Source of the DNA: Gammaproteobacteria bacterium
Lineage (GTDB): Bacteria > Pseudomonadota > Gammaproteobacteria > Steroidobacterales > PWYM01
Assembly (NCBI GenBank): GCA_003567475.1
Contig: PWZL01000058.1
Coordinates: forward strand, 19,859-83,858
Reading direction: 5' to 3'
Length of the DNA stretch: 64,000 nt
A model generated the notes under the pieces. The model worked only from the letters and a program-made list of their open reading frames with translations. It was not told the origin of the DNA and made no database searches. A program made the translations under genes and the position numbers. Below are positions 18,206 to 27,963 of the stretch, one piece after another; positions within the stretch are counted from its first letter, which is position 1; the number at the start of each line of letters is the position of its first letter.

Positions 18206-19080
18206 TCGGACCCGGACGGGGGTGATCCGGACTGCTCAGGAAAGACGGAGAGGCCATCGACCAGCACCACCGGAAACGGCCGCGTGGCCTCACCGGTATA
18301 CAACGAGCGGTGTGGGAACGGAATCTCTATGCCCGCCGCATCGAATGCCATCTTGATGTCGGCGGCGATGCTGTTGCGCAGCGCGAGAAAATTCTCCCGG
18401 CGCGCCCAGATCGAGAACTGTATCTGGAGTGCCGAGTCACCGAACCCGGTGAAGATGAACAGCGGTGCGGGTTCGTCGAGACACACCAGATTGCGGTCCG
18501 CAACGTCCATCAGCACGTCCCGCACCCGGTTGATGTCCTCCTTGTAGGCCACCCCCAGCATCATGTCGAGGCGACGAATAGGGAACCGCGTCAGGGTCGT
18601 CACTTCGCTCTTGATCAGAGTTTCATTTGAGATACGAACGTAGAGGTTGTCGAAGGTCCGCAGCTTGACTGACAGCAGATCCACGGACAGCACCTCACCG
18701 GTCGTAGCGCCGACCTTGATGATGTCGCCCACCGAGAAGGCCCGCTCACCAATCAGAAACAGCCCGCTGATGAGGTTGGACACGGCGGTCTGCGACGCGA
18801 AACTCAGGGCTACGGTCACCACGCCGGCAGCGCCCATCAGTACGGCCAGACTGAAACCGAGTTCCCGCAGCGCCGAGGCCACGAACAGCGCCAGCACCAG
18901 GTAGAACGCCAGACGCCGCAACAACAGCAGTCGGGTCGCAGACAGGTGTTTCCCGGCGGCCCTGCGGATCAGGCGTGAGGCGATGCCGGCGAGCAGCAAC
19001 CCCAGCAGCAGCAGCACACCCGCCCGCAACCAGGCCGCGAATCGATCGCTCGTCACCAGTTCCGTCAGCCACGCATCCAT
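18178..19080 (-). CDS. Mechanosensitive ion channel (MscS family)
   Basis: MGAAGVVTVALSFASQTAVSNLISGLFLIGERAFSVGDIIKVGATTGEVLSVDLLSVKLRTFDNLYVRISNETLI. Confidence 0.93.
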   Translation of the reverse strand: MDAWLTELVTSDRFAAWLRAGVLLLLGLLLAGIASRLIRRAAGKHLSATRLLLLRRLAFYLVLALFVASALRELGFSLAVLMGAAGVVTVALSFASQTAVSNLISGLFLIGERAFSVGDIIKVGATTGEVLSVDLLSVKLRTFDNLYVRISNETLIKSEVTTLTRFPIRRLDMMLGVAYKEDINRVRDVLMDVADRNLVCLDEPAPLFIFTGFGDSALQIQFSIWARRENFLALRNSIAADIKMAFDAAGIEIPFPHRSLYTGEATRPFPVVLVDGLSVFPEQSGSPPSGSDQSSNEDTR

Positions 19081-19083
19081 CGC

Positions 19084-19914
19084 CTACTCCCGGAACAGCA
19101 GGCTGAAGGCCCGCACGACCCCACCCCGCGCGGGCAGTTGTCGGGGCCCTGTGAGAAGGCTGACGTCACCCGCTTCACTCGGGGGTTTCTCAGCGATCTT
19201 CAGTGACGCCATGTCGGAATCGCTGCCTCGCTGCAAGGACACCGCCTGAGTCCAGAGCCGTCCGTCAGCGCCACCGAAAATCGACAACATCGGTACGGGC
19301 AGGCTGAGGCGTTCCAGCGGCAGGGCGTTTGGCGCATGGTTGGCAATTCGCACGGCGGTCACCGCCCGATGCACACGGCGCGGCAGTTCATCCAGCGAAT
19401 GGCGCGCGTGGGTTTTGCCGGCATAACAGATCTCGCCCTCTCGTGTGGTCGGCCCGAACCAGGTGTCCGACAGGCGCAGCATCGGAAGCTCGCGCAGCAC
19501 CGTGGGCGCTTTCTCGCCGACCTGCACACGCAGGTAAAGCGGTGTCGAGAGATACATCGTTGTCTCTGCGCCTGGGAGCAGAAACAGCGGGGTTCGCGGG
19601 CGAATGACGACCGGGCGGTCCGCCAGCAGAGGTGCAAGCACCAGCCGATCGCCAGCGCTCAGCATGAAGCGTTCGCCTGCTCCGGATTCCGGTACACCGG
19701 TATGCAGGACAAACTCGGGCCGCGCGTCGGCAGCGCTCTCCTCGACCTGCTCGGTCACGAGCTGCCACTCGCCTTCGCGGTGATGGACGTCGAGCAGCAG
19801 GGTCCCGAGTCGGCAGGCGAGAGTATGCCCGAGCGGCACCGTCTGTGGCAGCCACCAGGGTCCCGATACGGAATCTGTCGTGCCAGACGGCTCACCGGCA
19901 GTGCTCAAGGTCAA
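19084..19914 (-). CDS. DUF432-like protein, operonic with MscS
   Basis: MYLSTPLYLRVQ..., LSDTWFGPTTREGEICYAGKTHARHSLDELPRRVHRAVTAVRIANHAPNALPLERLSLPV; 3 nt upstream of mscS. Confidence 0.5.
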   Translation of the reverse strand: MTLSTAGEPSGTTDSVSGPWWLPQTVPLGHTLACRLGTLLLDVHHREGEWQLVTEQVEESAADARPEFVLHTGVPESGAGERFMLSAGDRLVLAPLLADRPVVIRPRTPLFLLPGAETTMYLSTPLYLRVQVGEKAPTVLRELPMLRLSDTWFGPTTREGEICYAGKTHARHSLDELPRRVHRAVTAVRIANHAPNALPLERLSLPVPMLSIFGGADGRLWTQAVSLQRGSDSDMASLKIAEKPPSEAGDVSLLTGPRQLPARGGVVRAFSLLFRE

Positions 19915-20065
19915 AGCTCGTCTCCCCCTACTCAGGCCAGGACTGCCGATTGTATGCCAGCCTGCCCGCCGGCACAGCGCAGGCCGAGCTTTCGGTTTCC
20001 CGCGGGCGACAGCGTTGTGTACGCATGATAACGTCGCGACAGACGTCTAACCTTGGAAACCAGTC

Positions 20066-20674
20066 ATGAGCAGCCACCCCCCCGAGGTCACTCGGCCGCT
20101 GGACGAGCAGGAACTCGATGAGCTGGAGGATTACCTCAACCGCGAGTCGCTGCCAGAGGACACCATGTCGCTCGCAACGCTGCATGGATTTCTCACTGCT
20201 ATCGTCGTAGGGCCTTCGCAACCCTCACCGGAACACTGGCTGGGACGGATCTGGGGTGACATTGAACCCGAGGTGGCACTGTTCGGCTCGGAAGAAGAGG
20301 CCGCCCGGATAAGGCAGCTGCTGTTTCGCCTGATGAATTCGATCGCGATCGAATTGGCCGAACACCCGGCGGAATTCAGTCCGATTCATGCGGCGGCCGA
20401 AGAGGACGGCGAAGAGCTTGTCCTGCCCGAATTCTGGTGTGAGGGCTTTGTCAGGGGAACGTTGATCGACCGCGATTCATGGCAGGGGCTGTTTGACTCG
20501 CGTGAGGATGCGTTGCTGGTGCTGCCGATACTCGCTCACGCGGTCGAGCGGAGCGAATTCGAGTCGGAAGTCACCGGACCGACAGAAGTGTTCTGGAGCG
20601 AGGAAGGCCTGGAACTGATCAGCCAGTCCACCGTCGCGCTGCACGCCTACTGGAGCCCGACACGCTCTGCCTGA
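20066..20674 (+). CDS. YecA/UPF0149 family protein
   Basis: DELEDYLNRESLPEDTMSLATLHGFLTAIVVGPSQPSPEHWLGRIWG. Confidence 0.82.
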   Translation: MSSHPPEVTRPLDEQELDELEDYLNRESLPEDTMSLATLHGFLTAIVVGPSQPSPEHWLGRIWGDIEPEVALFGSEEEAARIRQLLFRLMNSIAIELAEHPAEFSPIHAAAEEDGEELVLPEFWCEGFVRGTLIDRDSWQGLFDSREDALLVLPILAHAVERSEFESEVTGPTEVFWSEEGLELISQSTVALHAYWSPTRSA

Positions 20675-20732
20675 ACCCGGGCTGAACGGGGCGAGGCGAA
20701 ACAAGTCTCGTCCGCAGTGCGAAATGGACGCT

Positions 20733-20760
20733 TTGGGGAAGCCATCCATGCCGTTATACT
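20733..20760 (+). promoter_or_regulatory. Candidate sigma70 promoter for HiPIP gene
   Basis: TTGGGG-N16-TATACT, 64 nt upstream of the HiPIP ATG. Confidence 0.35.
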
Positions 20761-20824
20761 GGTCGTACTGGTGGAGGCCAGATTTGCCTGTGTCACAGGC
20801 GGACAACGAAACGGAGCTTGCAAC

Positions 20825-21163
20825 ATGAAGACACGTCGTGAATTCCTTAAAGTCGCAGCCATTGGCGCGGCAGTCCTGCCGGCAGGCAGCGCTGCACTGC
20901 GCAGCGCCCCGGCCGCAGCAGCCGTCCCGGACGGGATGCCGCGCCTCGAACTGGATGATCCCGCTGCCGTCGCGCTCGGCTATGTCCACGACGTCGCTGA
21001 CGTCGACACAGCGCGCTTCCCTCGCTATGAAGAAGGCCAGTTGTGCAGCAACTGCCGCCTGATTTCCGGCCCTGAGGGTGATGACTGGCGTCCATGCTCA
21101 ATTTTCCCGGGAAAACTGGTCGCCAACGAGGGTTGGTGCAGCGCCTGGGTCGCCAAAGGCTGA
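20825..21163 (+). CDS. High-potential iron-sulfur protein (HiPIP), Tat signal
   Basis: MKTRREFLKVAAIGAAVLPAG Tat leader; four Cys in LCSNCRLI...WRPCSIFPGKLVANEGWCSAWVAK. Confidence 0.93.
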   Translation: MKTRREFLKVAAIGAAVLPAGSAALRSAPAAAAVPDGMPRLELDDPAAVALGYVHDVADVDTARFPRYEEGQLCSNCRLISGPEGDDWRPCSIFPGKLVANEGWCSAWVAKG

Positions 21164-21207
21164 ATCCGGGCAGTCGGGACCGCAGGGTCGCGACGGATAA
21201 AACAGCA

Positions 21208-21237
21208 GGGCCGGCAAGTGTGCCGGCCCTTTTTTGT
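21208..21237 (+). terminator. Intrinsic terminator after HiPIP gene
   Basis: GGGCCGGCA-AGTG-TGCCGGCCC-TTTTTT hairpin with T-run. Confidence 0.85.
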
Positions 21238-21239
21238 GC

Positions 21240-22277
21240 TCAGTCCTCGCGCCTTGAAAACAACACATGGGTGACGAACCACTGGTCACCCCGCGCGTAA
21301 CCGAACAACTCTGCCACCGCCATAAAGAACATGCGCCAGCGCTGCACCCATCGGCGCGCGGCGGCCGCACCGTACACCTCGGAGAATATCCGCATGATCT
21401 CGTCGTCGGCCGCATCCAGGCGAGCGAGCCAGGCGTTGGATGTGCGCTCGTAGTGGCGACCGTCGACCCGCCACTGCGCCTCCAACCGCAGGTCGTGCTG
21501 AAACCACGCGAACATCTGTTCCGCCGGCATGATGCCGCCGGTGAAAAAATGTTCGGCCATCCAATCGTAATTGCCCTCGGTTTCGAACGGGTAGAGCAAC
21601 TCGCGATGACAGAATACATGCACGAACAGCCGCCCCCCGGGAACCAGCCAACCGCTGATGCGCCTCAGCAGCTCACGGTAATTGCGCATATGCTCGAACA
21701 TTTCCACCGAGACCACACGATCAAAACGCGCCTCCGTGGAGAAATCGTTCATGTCCGTCGTGACGATCTCGAGATTATCCAGACCTGCCGCCTGGGCTCT
21801 GGCCTCGATGAACTCCCGCTGGCTGGCCGAATTCGACACCGCAGTAATCCGACTCCGTGGATAGTGTTCGGCCATCCACAGTGAGAGCGAGCCCCAGCCG
21901 CAGCCAAGCTCGAGAATCCGCTGCCCATCGGCAAGTCCGGCACGCTCGCAGGTCAGCTCCAGCATCGCCGCCTCTGCCTGATCCAGAGACTCCGTGCCGG
22001 CAGGCCAAAGTGCGCAGCTGTATTTGAGATACCGCCCGAGCACATGTTCGAAGAATGTGGACGGCACCTCGTAGTGCTGCACGTTGGCAGCCTCCGTGTG
22101 CACTGCCAGCGGACCCTCCCGCAGCTCAGCAAGTCGCGCCTGGTAGCGGGCGAACTGTGCCTCGCCACCCTCGCCGCGCTCGCCCCTCAGGCGCCCGCTC
22201 ATCAGGCGTCGCATGCCGAAGCGCAGCAACGGGTCAGGAATCAGGCCACGCTCCGCCCAGTCGATCAAAATGCTCAA
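21240..22277 (-). CDS. Cyclopropane-fatty-acyl-phospholipid synthase family methyltransferase
   Basis: HYEVPSTFFEHVLGRYLKYSCALW, ILELGCGWGSLSLWMAEHYPRSRITAVSNS, VSVEMFEHMRNY; TTG start at 22277 with upstream GGGAGGCAGG preferred to the longer ORF. Confidence 0.8.
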   Translation of the reverse strand: MSILIDWAERGLIPDPLLRFGMRRLMSGRLRGERGEGGEAQFARYQARLAELREGPLAVHTEAANVQHYEVPSTFFEHVLGRYLKYSCALWPAGTESLDQAEAAMLELTCERAGLADGQRILELGCGWGSLSLWMAEHYPRSRITAVSNSASQREFIEARAQAAGLDNLEIVTTDMNDFSTEARFDRVVSVEMFEHMRNYRELLRRISGWLVPGGRLFVHVFCHRELLYPFETEGNYDWMAEHFFTGGIMPAEQMFAWFQHDLRLEAQWRVDGRHYERTSNAWLARLDAADDEIMRIFSEVYGAAAARRWVQRWRMFFMAVAELFGYARGDQWFVTHVLFSRRED

Positions 22278-22472
22278 AATCCTGCCTCCCCGGCACTGAA
22301 GATAGTGTTGATACCCACGGTGAATCCATACGACACGGCGCCCCGTGCGGATGAGCGCACGGCAACGATACCATCCAGCTGCGTTGACGGTGTCCGCAAG
22401 CGCTGGCAGTGTGCACTTGTTTTTCGACAGGTCCTGGGACCTGAACACCCGTATTGAGGGAGCACGAGGCGC

Positions 22473-23087
22473 GTGAGTAACACGACACAAGACCCACAGG
22501 CGGCAGGCACCATGCCGTCCGAAGAAGAAGCTCGGGAAGCCGTCCGGACGCTATTGCGCTGGGCGGGTGATGACCCGACCCGCGAAGGGTTGCTCGACAC
22601 GCCGAAGCGAGTTGTCAAGGCCTACCGCGACTGGTTCGCCGGCTACGATCAGGATCCAGTCGAGTTTCTGGCCCGTACGTTCGAGGAAGTCGAGGGATAC
22701 GACGAGATGATCGTCCTGCGCGATATCAGCTTTGAGTCGCACTGCGAGCACCACATGGCGCCGATCATCGGGCATGCCCATGTGGGCTATCTGCCGACCA
22801 ACAAGGTAGTTGGCATCAGTAAACTTGCGCGTGTCGTGGAAGCCTTCGCCCGGCGGTTCCAGGTCCAGGAGAAACTCACTGCACAGATCGCCAACTGCAT
22901 TCAGGACGTGCTGAAACCCAAGGGCGTCGGCGTCATCATAGAGGCGTCGCACCAATGCATGACGACCCGTGGCGTGCACAAGACCGGCGTCTCCATGGTG
23001 ACCAGCCAGATGCTCGGCACGTTCCGCAGTGACGCCCGCACGCGCGCCGAGTTCCTGACGAATGTCGGGCGCACGCGACTGGGCTGA
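22473..23087 (+). CDS. folE: GTP cyclohydrolase I
   Basis: [64 protein letters not shown] start. Confidence 0.96.
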   Translation: MSNTTQDPQAAGTMPSEEEAREAVRTLLRWAGDDPTREGLLDTPKRVVKAYRDWFAGYDQDPVEFLARTFEEVEGYDEMIVLRDISFESHCEHHMAPIIGHAHVGYLPTNKVVGISKLARVVEAFARRFQVQEKLTAQIANCIQDVLKPKGVGVIIEASHQCMTTRGVHKTGVSMVTSQMLGTFRSDARTRAEFLTNVGRTRLG

Positions 23088-23756
23088 ATGATTTCCAAGG
23101 CCCGCGCCATTGTCATCGGACTGCTCAGCGTGGCTGCGGCAGCGGGCGCTGACCGCCCGACCGTAAACGACTCGGACGCCTCTCTGGACGTGTCTTGGGT
23201 CGAAGGCGAGCTGCAGCTTCTGCTCACCAGCTCGGCGGAAACCCTGTTCGCACTCGGTGGGCTACCGGATGACGATGCGCGCCGGCAGGTCCTGGCCAAC
23301 GGGGCAGCCTTACTCGGCGACGCCAGCAGCTTGTTTCACCTGCCACCAGCGGCGGCTTGCCGTCTGATCGAGACGGTGGTCGGCGGCCGGGTGCTGGATG
23401 AGGCGGGCCTGGCGGTCAGCCATCGGCCAAGCCAACGTCTGCAGGAATTGCGACAGCGCGATGTGCCGCTGGGAGGACGACCGCCGGCCACGCCTGGGCC
23501 TGCAACAGCCTCGCCGGACACCGGTGAGGCGGACGGCCACGTCGGCCCGCCGGGCTTACCTGCTGCCGAGATCGTGGTCCAGCACCGTTACCAGTGTCAG
23601 CGGGCAGATATGCTGACGCAACTCGGGGCACAGATTTTCAGCGCCTTTCCGGCACTGCAGCGCTTGCAAGCACGCGTGTACCAGGGTCGTGAGCCTACTC
23701 ATGAGACTCTGCTGCAACCGCAGCAGCCAATACTGCAAGTCCCCCCGCCGCGCTGA
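23088..23756 (+). CDS. ZrgA/DUF2796-like exported protein lacking a His-rich linker
   Basis: EGELQLLLTSSAETLFALGG...LFHLPPAAACRL...HRYQCQRADMLTQLGAQIFSAFPALQRLQARVYQG; immediately follows folE. Confidence 0.5.
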   Translation: MISKARAIVIGLLSVAAAAGADRPTVNDSDASLDVSWVEGELQLLLTSSAETLFALGGLPDDDARRQVLANGAALLGDASSLFHLPPAAACRLIETVVGGRVLDEAGLAVSHRPSQRLQELRQRDVPLGGRPPATPGPATASPDTGEADGHVGPPGLPAAEIVVQHRYQCQRADMLTQLGAQIFSAFPALQRLQARVYQGREPTHETLLQPQQPILQVPPPR

Positions 23757-23829
23757 CGGCAACGGCCGGAGTCGGATCAATCGCCGGATCCAGCACCCGC
23801 TGAATCCCGCGGTACCCGGCGGGATGCCG

Positions 23830-25611
23830 TCAGAACTGCTCCTCTGTCAGTGCCATCATGCTCTCGCTGCCTGCCAGAATCGCGTCGCGATAGCCGCCTG
23901 CCCGTGGCAGCAGGTGTTGCGAATAAAACTGCGCAGTGACCAGCTTCGCTTCGAGATATTCCCGGTCGGCATCACCTTCGCTCAAGCGTCGGGATGCGGC
24001 CAGCGCGCTGCGCCCCAGCAACCATCCGCCGGCCACGGTACCGGTCAGCATCAGGAGATTGACGCCGGCTGAACCCATCGCGTTGGGGTCATGCGCCGAG
24101 CGCTCCAGCAGCCAGCGCACCGATGCTTCCAGTGCATCGACACCCTCAGCCAAGCGCTTTGCGATACCTGCATGGGCATCACCCCGACCGGCGAGTTCTG
24201 TCTGGGTCTCACGCATCTCGGCAATCAACGCAGCCATCGCCTGGCCGCCGTCGCGGATGACTTTTCGCCCAGCGAGATCGTTCGCCTGGATGCCGGTAGT
24301 CCCTTCGTAGATGGTGGTAATCCGTGCATCCCGCAGATGCTGGGCGGCACCGGTCTCCTCAACATACCCCATGCCACCGTGGATCTGCACGCCCAGTGAG
24401 GCCATCTCCTGGCCGAGTTCCGTGCACCAGCCTTTGACCACCGGCGTCAGCAGATCGACACGTGCCTGATGGTGCGCCTTCAGCTCGGGGTCGTCGGCCT
24501 GGTGAGAGAAATCCAGCGAAGCCGACGCCACATATGCCAGCGCACGCATCGCCTCGATGGAAGACTTCATGGTCAACAGCATTCGTCGTACATCCGGATG
24601 GCGGATGATCCGCACCCGCTCGGGCTCGCCGGCGACATACCCCTGCACGCGATCGCGCGCGTAGGCCAGCGCCAACTGGTAGGCACGCTCGGAAATCGAC
24701 AGGCCCTCGACGCCTACCGCCAGTCGTGCATGGTTCATCATGGTGAACATGCACGCCAGTCCGTTGTTCTCCTCGCCGACCAGAAAGCCGATCGCACCGC
24801 CCTCGTCACCGTAGCTCATGACACAGGTCGGGCTGCCATGAATCCCGAGTTTGTGCTCGACGGAGATAGGCTTGACGTCATTTCTTTCCGCCGGGCGGCC
24901 GTCGGCATCCAGCAGGAACTTGGGCACCAGGAACAGCGAAATACCCTTCACCCCCTCCGGCGCATCCGGCAGACGAGCGAGCACCAGGTGAATGACGTTA
25001 TCGGTCAGATCATGGTCGCCCCAGGTGATGTAAATCTTCCGACCGGTGATGCGGTAGTGGTCACCCTTCGGAATCGCCCGGGTGGTAATGGCGGCCAGGT
25101 CAGAACCCGCCTGGGGTTCGGTGAGGTTCATCGTACCTGTCCACTCGCCGGTGATCAGCTTGGCCAGATACGCCTGCTTGAGTGCCTCGCTGCCATGCGC
25201 CTCGAGCGCTTCGACGGCGCCATGGGTAAGCATCGGACACAGGGAAAACGCCAGGTTCGCGCTCTTCCACATTTCCATCGCGGCGGTGGCGACGACGTGA
25301 GGCAGGCCCTGACCGTCGTAGTCAGGATTGCAGGGCAGCGCCGGCCACCCTCCTTCCATGAACTGACGGTAGGCCTCACGGAACACCTCGGGGACCACCA
25401 CCGCGCCATTCTCGACACGCGTACCAGCCTGATCGCCCGGCCAATTGGTGGGGGCCAGCACTTCCGCGGCCAGGCGGCCGGCCTCGTCGAGCACGGTATC
25501 GACCAGGTCGGCACTGGCCATCTCGAAGGCTGGCAGGGCGTTAAGCTTGTCCAGGCCGGCGATTTCGTTGATCACGAATCGCATGTCCTTGATCGGCGCG
25601 GTATAGCTCAT
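23830..25611 (-). CDS. Acyl-CoA dehydrogenase (DmdC-like family)
   Basis: EWTGTMNLTEPQAGSDLAAITTRA, QIHGGMGYVEETGAAQHLRDARITTIYEGTTGIQANDL; start MSYTAPIKDMRF at 25611. Confidence 0.93.
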   Translation of the reverse strand: MSYTAPIKDMRFVINEIAGLDKLNALPAFEMASADLVDTVLDEAGRLAAEVLAPTNWPGDQAGTRVENGAVVVPEVFREAYRQFMEGGWPALPCNPDYDGQGLPHVVATAAMEMWKSANLAFSLCPMLTHGAVEALEAHGSEALKQAYLAKLITGEWTGTMNLTEPQAGSDLAAITTRAIPKGDHYRITGRKIYITWGDHDLTDNVIHLVLARLPDAPEGVKGISLFLVPKFLLDADGRPAERNDVKPISVEHKLGIHGSPTCVMSYGDEGGAIGFLVGEENNGLACMFTMMNHARLAVGVEGLSISERAYQLALAYARDRVQGYVAGEPERVRIIRHPDVRRMLLTMKSSIEAMRALAYVASASLDFSHQADDPELKAHHQARVDLLTPVVKGWCTELGQEMASLGVQIHGGMGYVEETGAAQHLRDARITTIYEGTTGIQANDLAGRKVIRDGGQAMAALIAEMRETQTELAGRGDAHAGIAKRLAEGVDALEASVRWLLERSAHDPNAMGSAGVNLLMLTGTVAGGWLLGRSALAASRRLSEGDADREYLEAKLVTAQFYSQHLLPRAGGYRDAILAGSESMMALTEEQF

Positions 25612-25826
25612 GATGTCTGCGTCCTCAGTCCTGATGCGTGGCTTCCAAGCCTGCGTGGCTTCCCTGCACGGCCCTGGCCGGGAGCACAAGCCCCCGCGGG
25701 CAGCTCACGAATAATACCGCATCGGCCGGACATCACAGCGCCACCGCCATGGCACCGGCCTCCGGGAACAGGACGACGGGGCCGACCGGCCCCGTCGTCA
25801 GCTCCACCTCAGGGTCTGCCTCGGGC

Positions 25827-26270
25827 TCAAGCCGCGACCTGAATCCGGCGCGGCTGCGCCCTGGCCTGCTTGGGAATCTCGATCTCGAGCACGCCCAACC
25901 GGCCGCTGGCCCGCACGCCCTCGGCATCGACCGTTTCGGGCAGAATGAAACGACGGTGGAACCGCCCCAGGCCGCGCTCGCGGCGCTCGCGCGCCGGCTG
26001 TTGTTCGCGCGTCTGTTTCTCCCGCTGGCCGCTCAGGGTCAACACGCCGCGATCGAGCGTCAGCTCGACCGACTCCGGGTCCACCCCGGGCAAGTCCACC
26101 TGCAACACAAACCGGTCCGTAAACTCCTCGATATCGACCGCGGGGACCCAGTCGGCAGTCGCCGCACTGCTGTCATCGTGTTCCTGGCGGAGCTGGCCCT
26201 CGAACAGCCGGTGCAGCCGCCCTTGCAGATCATTCATCAGTTCGAAAGGTTCATAGCGCACACTGCTCAT
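25827..26270 (-). CDS. Hsp20/alpha-crystallin family small heat-shock protein
   Basis: WVPAVDIEEFTDRFVLQVDLPGVDPESVELTLDRGVLTLSGQR...GRFHRRFILPETVDAEGVRASGRLGVLEIEIPK. Confidence 0.93.
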   Translation of the reverse strand: MSSVRYEPFELMNDLQGRLHRLFEGQLRQEHDDSSAATADWVPAVDIEEFTDRFVLQVDLPGVDPESVELTLDRGVLTLSGQREKQTREQQPARERRERGLGRFHRRFILPETVDAEGVRASGRLGVLEIEIPKQARAQPRRIQVAA

Positions 26271-26528
26271 GACCGCTTACCTCCGTTGTCCTGGTCTTTG
26301 GTCCATCGGGCGGAACTGCTCCGCCGATGACTCTGAAATGGGGGAGACTGCGCGAATTTCAAGCCAGTCGCGCAGGGGCTGGGCGCCAGGAGCGGAGCTG
26401 GCGGGCACGCCGGCCCCCGGCTTACGGAGATTTGCAATTATCCACGAGCGTGATTATGTTGAGGCTCACGGGAGTGCATGCTCCGGCAGGCGAGCTGCCG
26501 GCCCGCAGATGCCAATCCTGGAGGTGTC

Positions 26529-27212
26529 GTGACACCGTCGTCGCACCCTGAAGTTGCCAACACCCCCGCACCCGGCAGTCTGCCGTGGAGCGCCGTGGCC
26601 ATTGCCCTGCTGCTCACGGTGCTCGCGGGGTGCGCGTCGCCGGCCAGGGTGGCTGTGGAGACCCAGTTCCCGACCCCTCTGGTGGAACCCCTGCCGCTGC
26701 GGGCGGCGGTGTATTACGAAGCTGCGCTGCGTGACTTTGCCCACAGCGAGACGATTCCACAGCATTCCCAATGGGAGTTCGAGCTGGGTCAGGCCAGCGT
26801 CGGCCTGTTTCAACCCCTGTTCGGCGCCCTGTTCCAGCACGTTCAGACGCTGGACACACTGCCCGAGCCAGGCGAACTCGGCGCGTTCGATCTGATCGTC
26901 GCCCCGCGGCTCGAGCGCTTCGAATTCGATATCCCGCGGCATCGCGACAGCCGGTTCGCGGAGGTGTGGATGCAGTATCGGCTGTACATCTACGCCCCGG
27001 ACGGCACCGCCATCGCCGAATGGCCGGTGACCGGCTATGGCAAGAGCGCCGCCTCGGGAACGCTTCCCAGAGCGGCCCTCCATGACGCCGCCGTGCGCGC
27101 CATGCGCGAGGCCGGTGCCACGATTTCGGTCAGATTCGCGTCACAACCCGACGTCCGCAGCTGGCTCCAGGAGAACAGCCATGTCCACTCCGTGCAAAAC
27201 GGCGATGGCTAG
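26529..27212 (+). CDS. Predicted lipoprotein, unknown function
   Basis: GTG start after GGAGG; lipobox LLTVLAGCASP. Confidence 0.6.
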   Translation: MTPSSHPEVANTPAPGSLPWSAVAIALLLTVLAGCASPARVAVETQFPTPLVEPLPLRAAVYYEAALRDFAHSETIPQHSQWEFELGQASVGLFQPLFGALFQHVQTLDTLPEPGELGAFDLIVAPRLERFEFDIPRHRDSRFAEVWMQYRLYIYAPDGTAIAEWPVTGYGKSAASGTLPRAALHDAAVRAMREAGATISVRFASQPDVRSWLQENSHVHSVQNGDG

Positions 27213-27963
27213 GCGCCGTCCCCATCGCCTTCGCCCCCCGGCTGCTGCGCTGCCCGGCGCGGCGTCGGCCCAGCTGGCGACCGGCAGCGCCATCCGGGTG
27301 ATCGGGCTGCTTGCGCTGCTCGCCGCCGCGATGGTGGCCGCCGGCTGCTCCACGGCACAGATCGAGCAGCTCAAGCACTCGCGAACCGGCATCGCCAGCG
27401 GGGAGCGGGTGGTGATCCTCGCGCGGCAGCACCACAACACCCACGAAACGGAACTCGACTTCGTCGACTGCGTCGGCAATTCCCTCGGGCGGGGCGCCAA
27501 CGGGCTTGAAATCGCCTCGCACACCGACTTCGTCAATGGCCTGTATCCGTGGTTCGAACCTGCCACCGCACCGCTGACGGCGAACGAGCTGCCCTCACTG
27601 CTCGCGCGCCCCGGCGTGGCCGAGCGGCTCGCCGAAACCGGGGTGCGCTACGTGGTATGGGTCGATGGCATGACCGAGCGGGTCGACGGTGGCGGCAGTC
27701 TGTCCTGCGCAGTCGGCCCGGGCGGCGGCGGCTGTTTCGGGCTTGCCTGGTGGGAGACGGACTCACGCTATGAGGCGGCGATCTGGGATCTCAAGCAAGT
27801 CGGCCAGGCTGGCATGATCAGCGCCGACGTGACCGGCCGCTCGGTCATCCCCGCGATCATCGTCCCGCTGCCGTTCATCGCGCGGCCGCAGGCCAACGCC
27901 TGTCGGGGTCTGGCTCAGCAGCTTCAGGAGTTCCTGGTCGTCGAGGACCAGCTCAGTCGCTGA
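27181..27963 (+). CDS. Predicted lipoprotein, unknown function
   Basis: ATG inside the end of the preceding gene; lipobox AAAMVAAGCSTAQ. Confidence 0.55.
   Translation: MSTPCKTAMARRRPHRLRPPAAALPGAASAQLATGSAIRVIGLLALLAAAMVAAGCSTAQIEQLKHSRTGIASGERVVILARQHHNTHETELDFVDCVGNSLGRGANGLEIASHTDFVNGLYPWFEPATAPLTANELPSLLARPGVAERLAETGVRYVVWVDGMTERVDGGGSLSCAVGPGGGGCFGLAWWETDSRYEAAIWDLKQVGQAGMISADVTGRSVIPAIIVPLPFIARPQANACRGLAQQLQEFLVVEDQLSR

Noticed and set aside
24469-25842. 457 aa plus-strand ORF
   Set aside because: Antisense to acyl-CoA dehydrogenase; no domain recognised.
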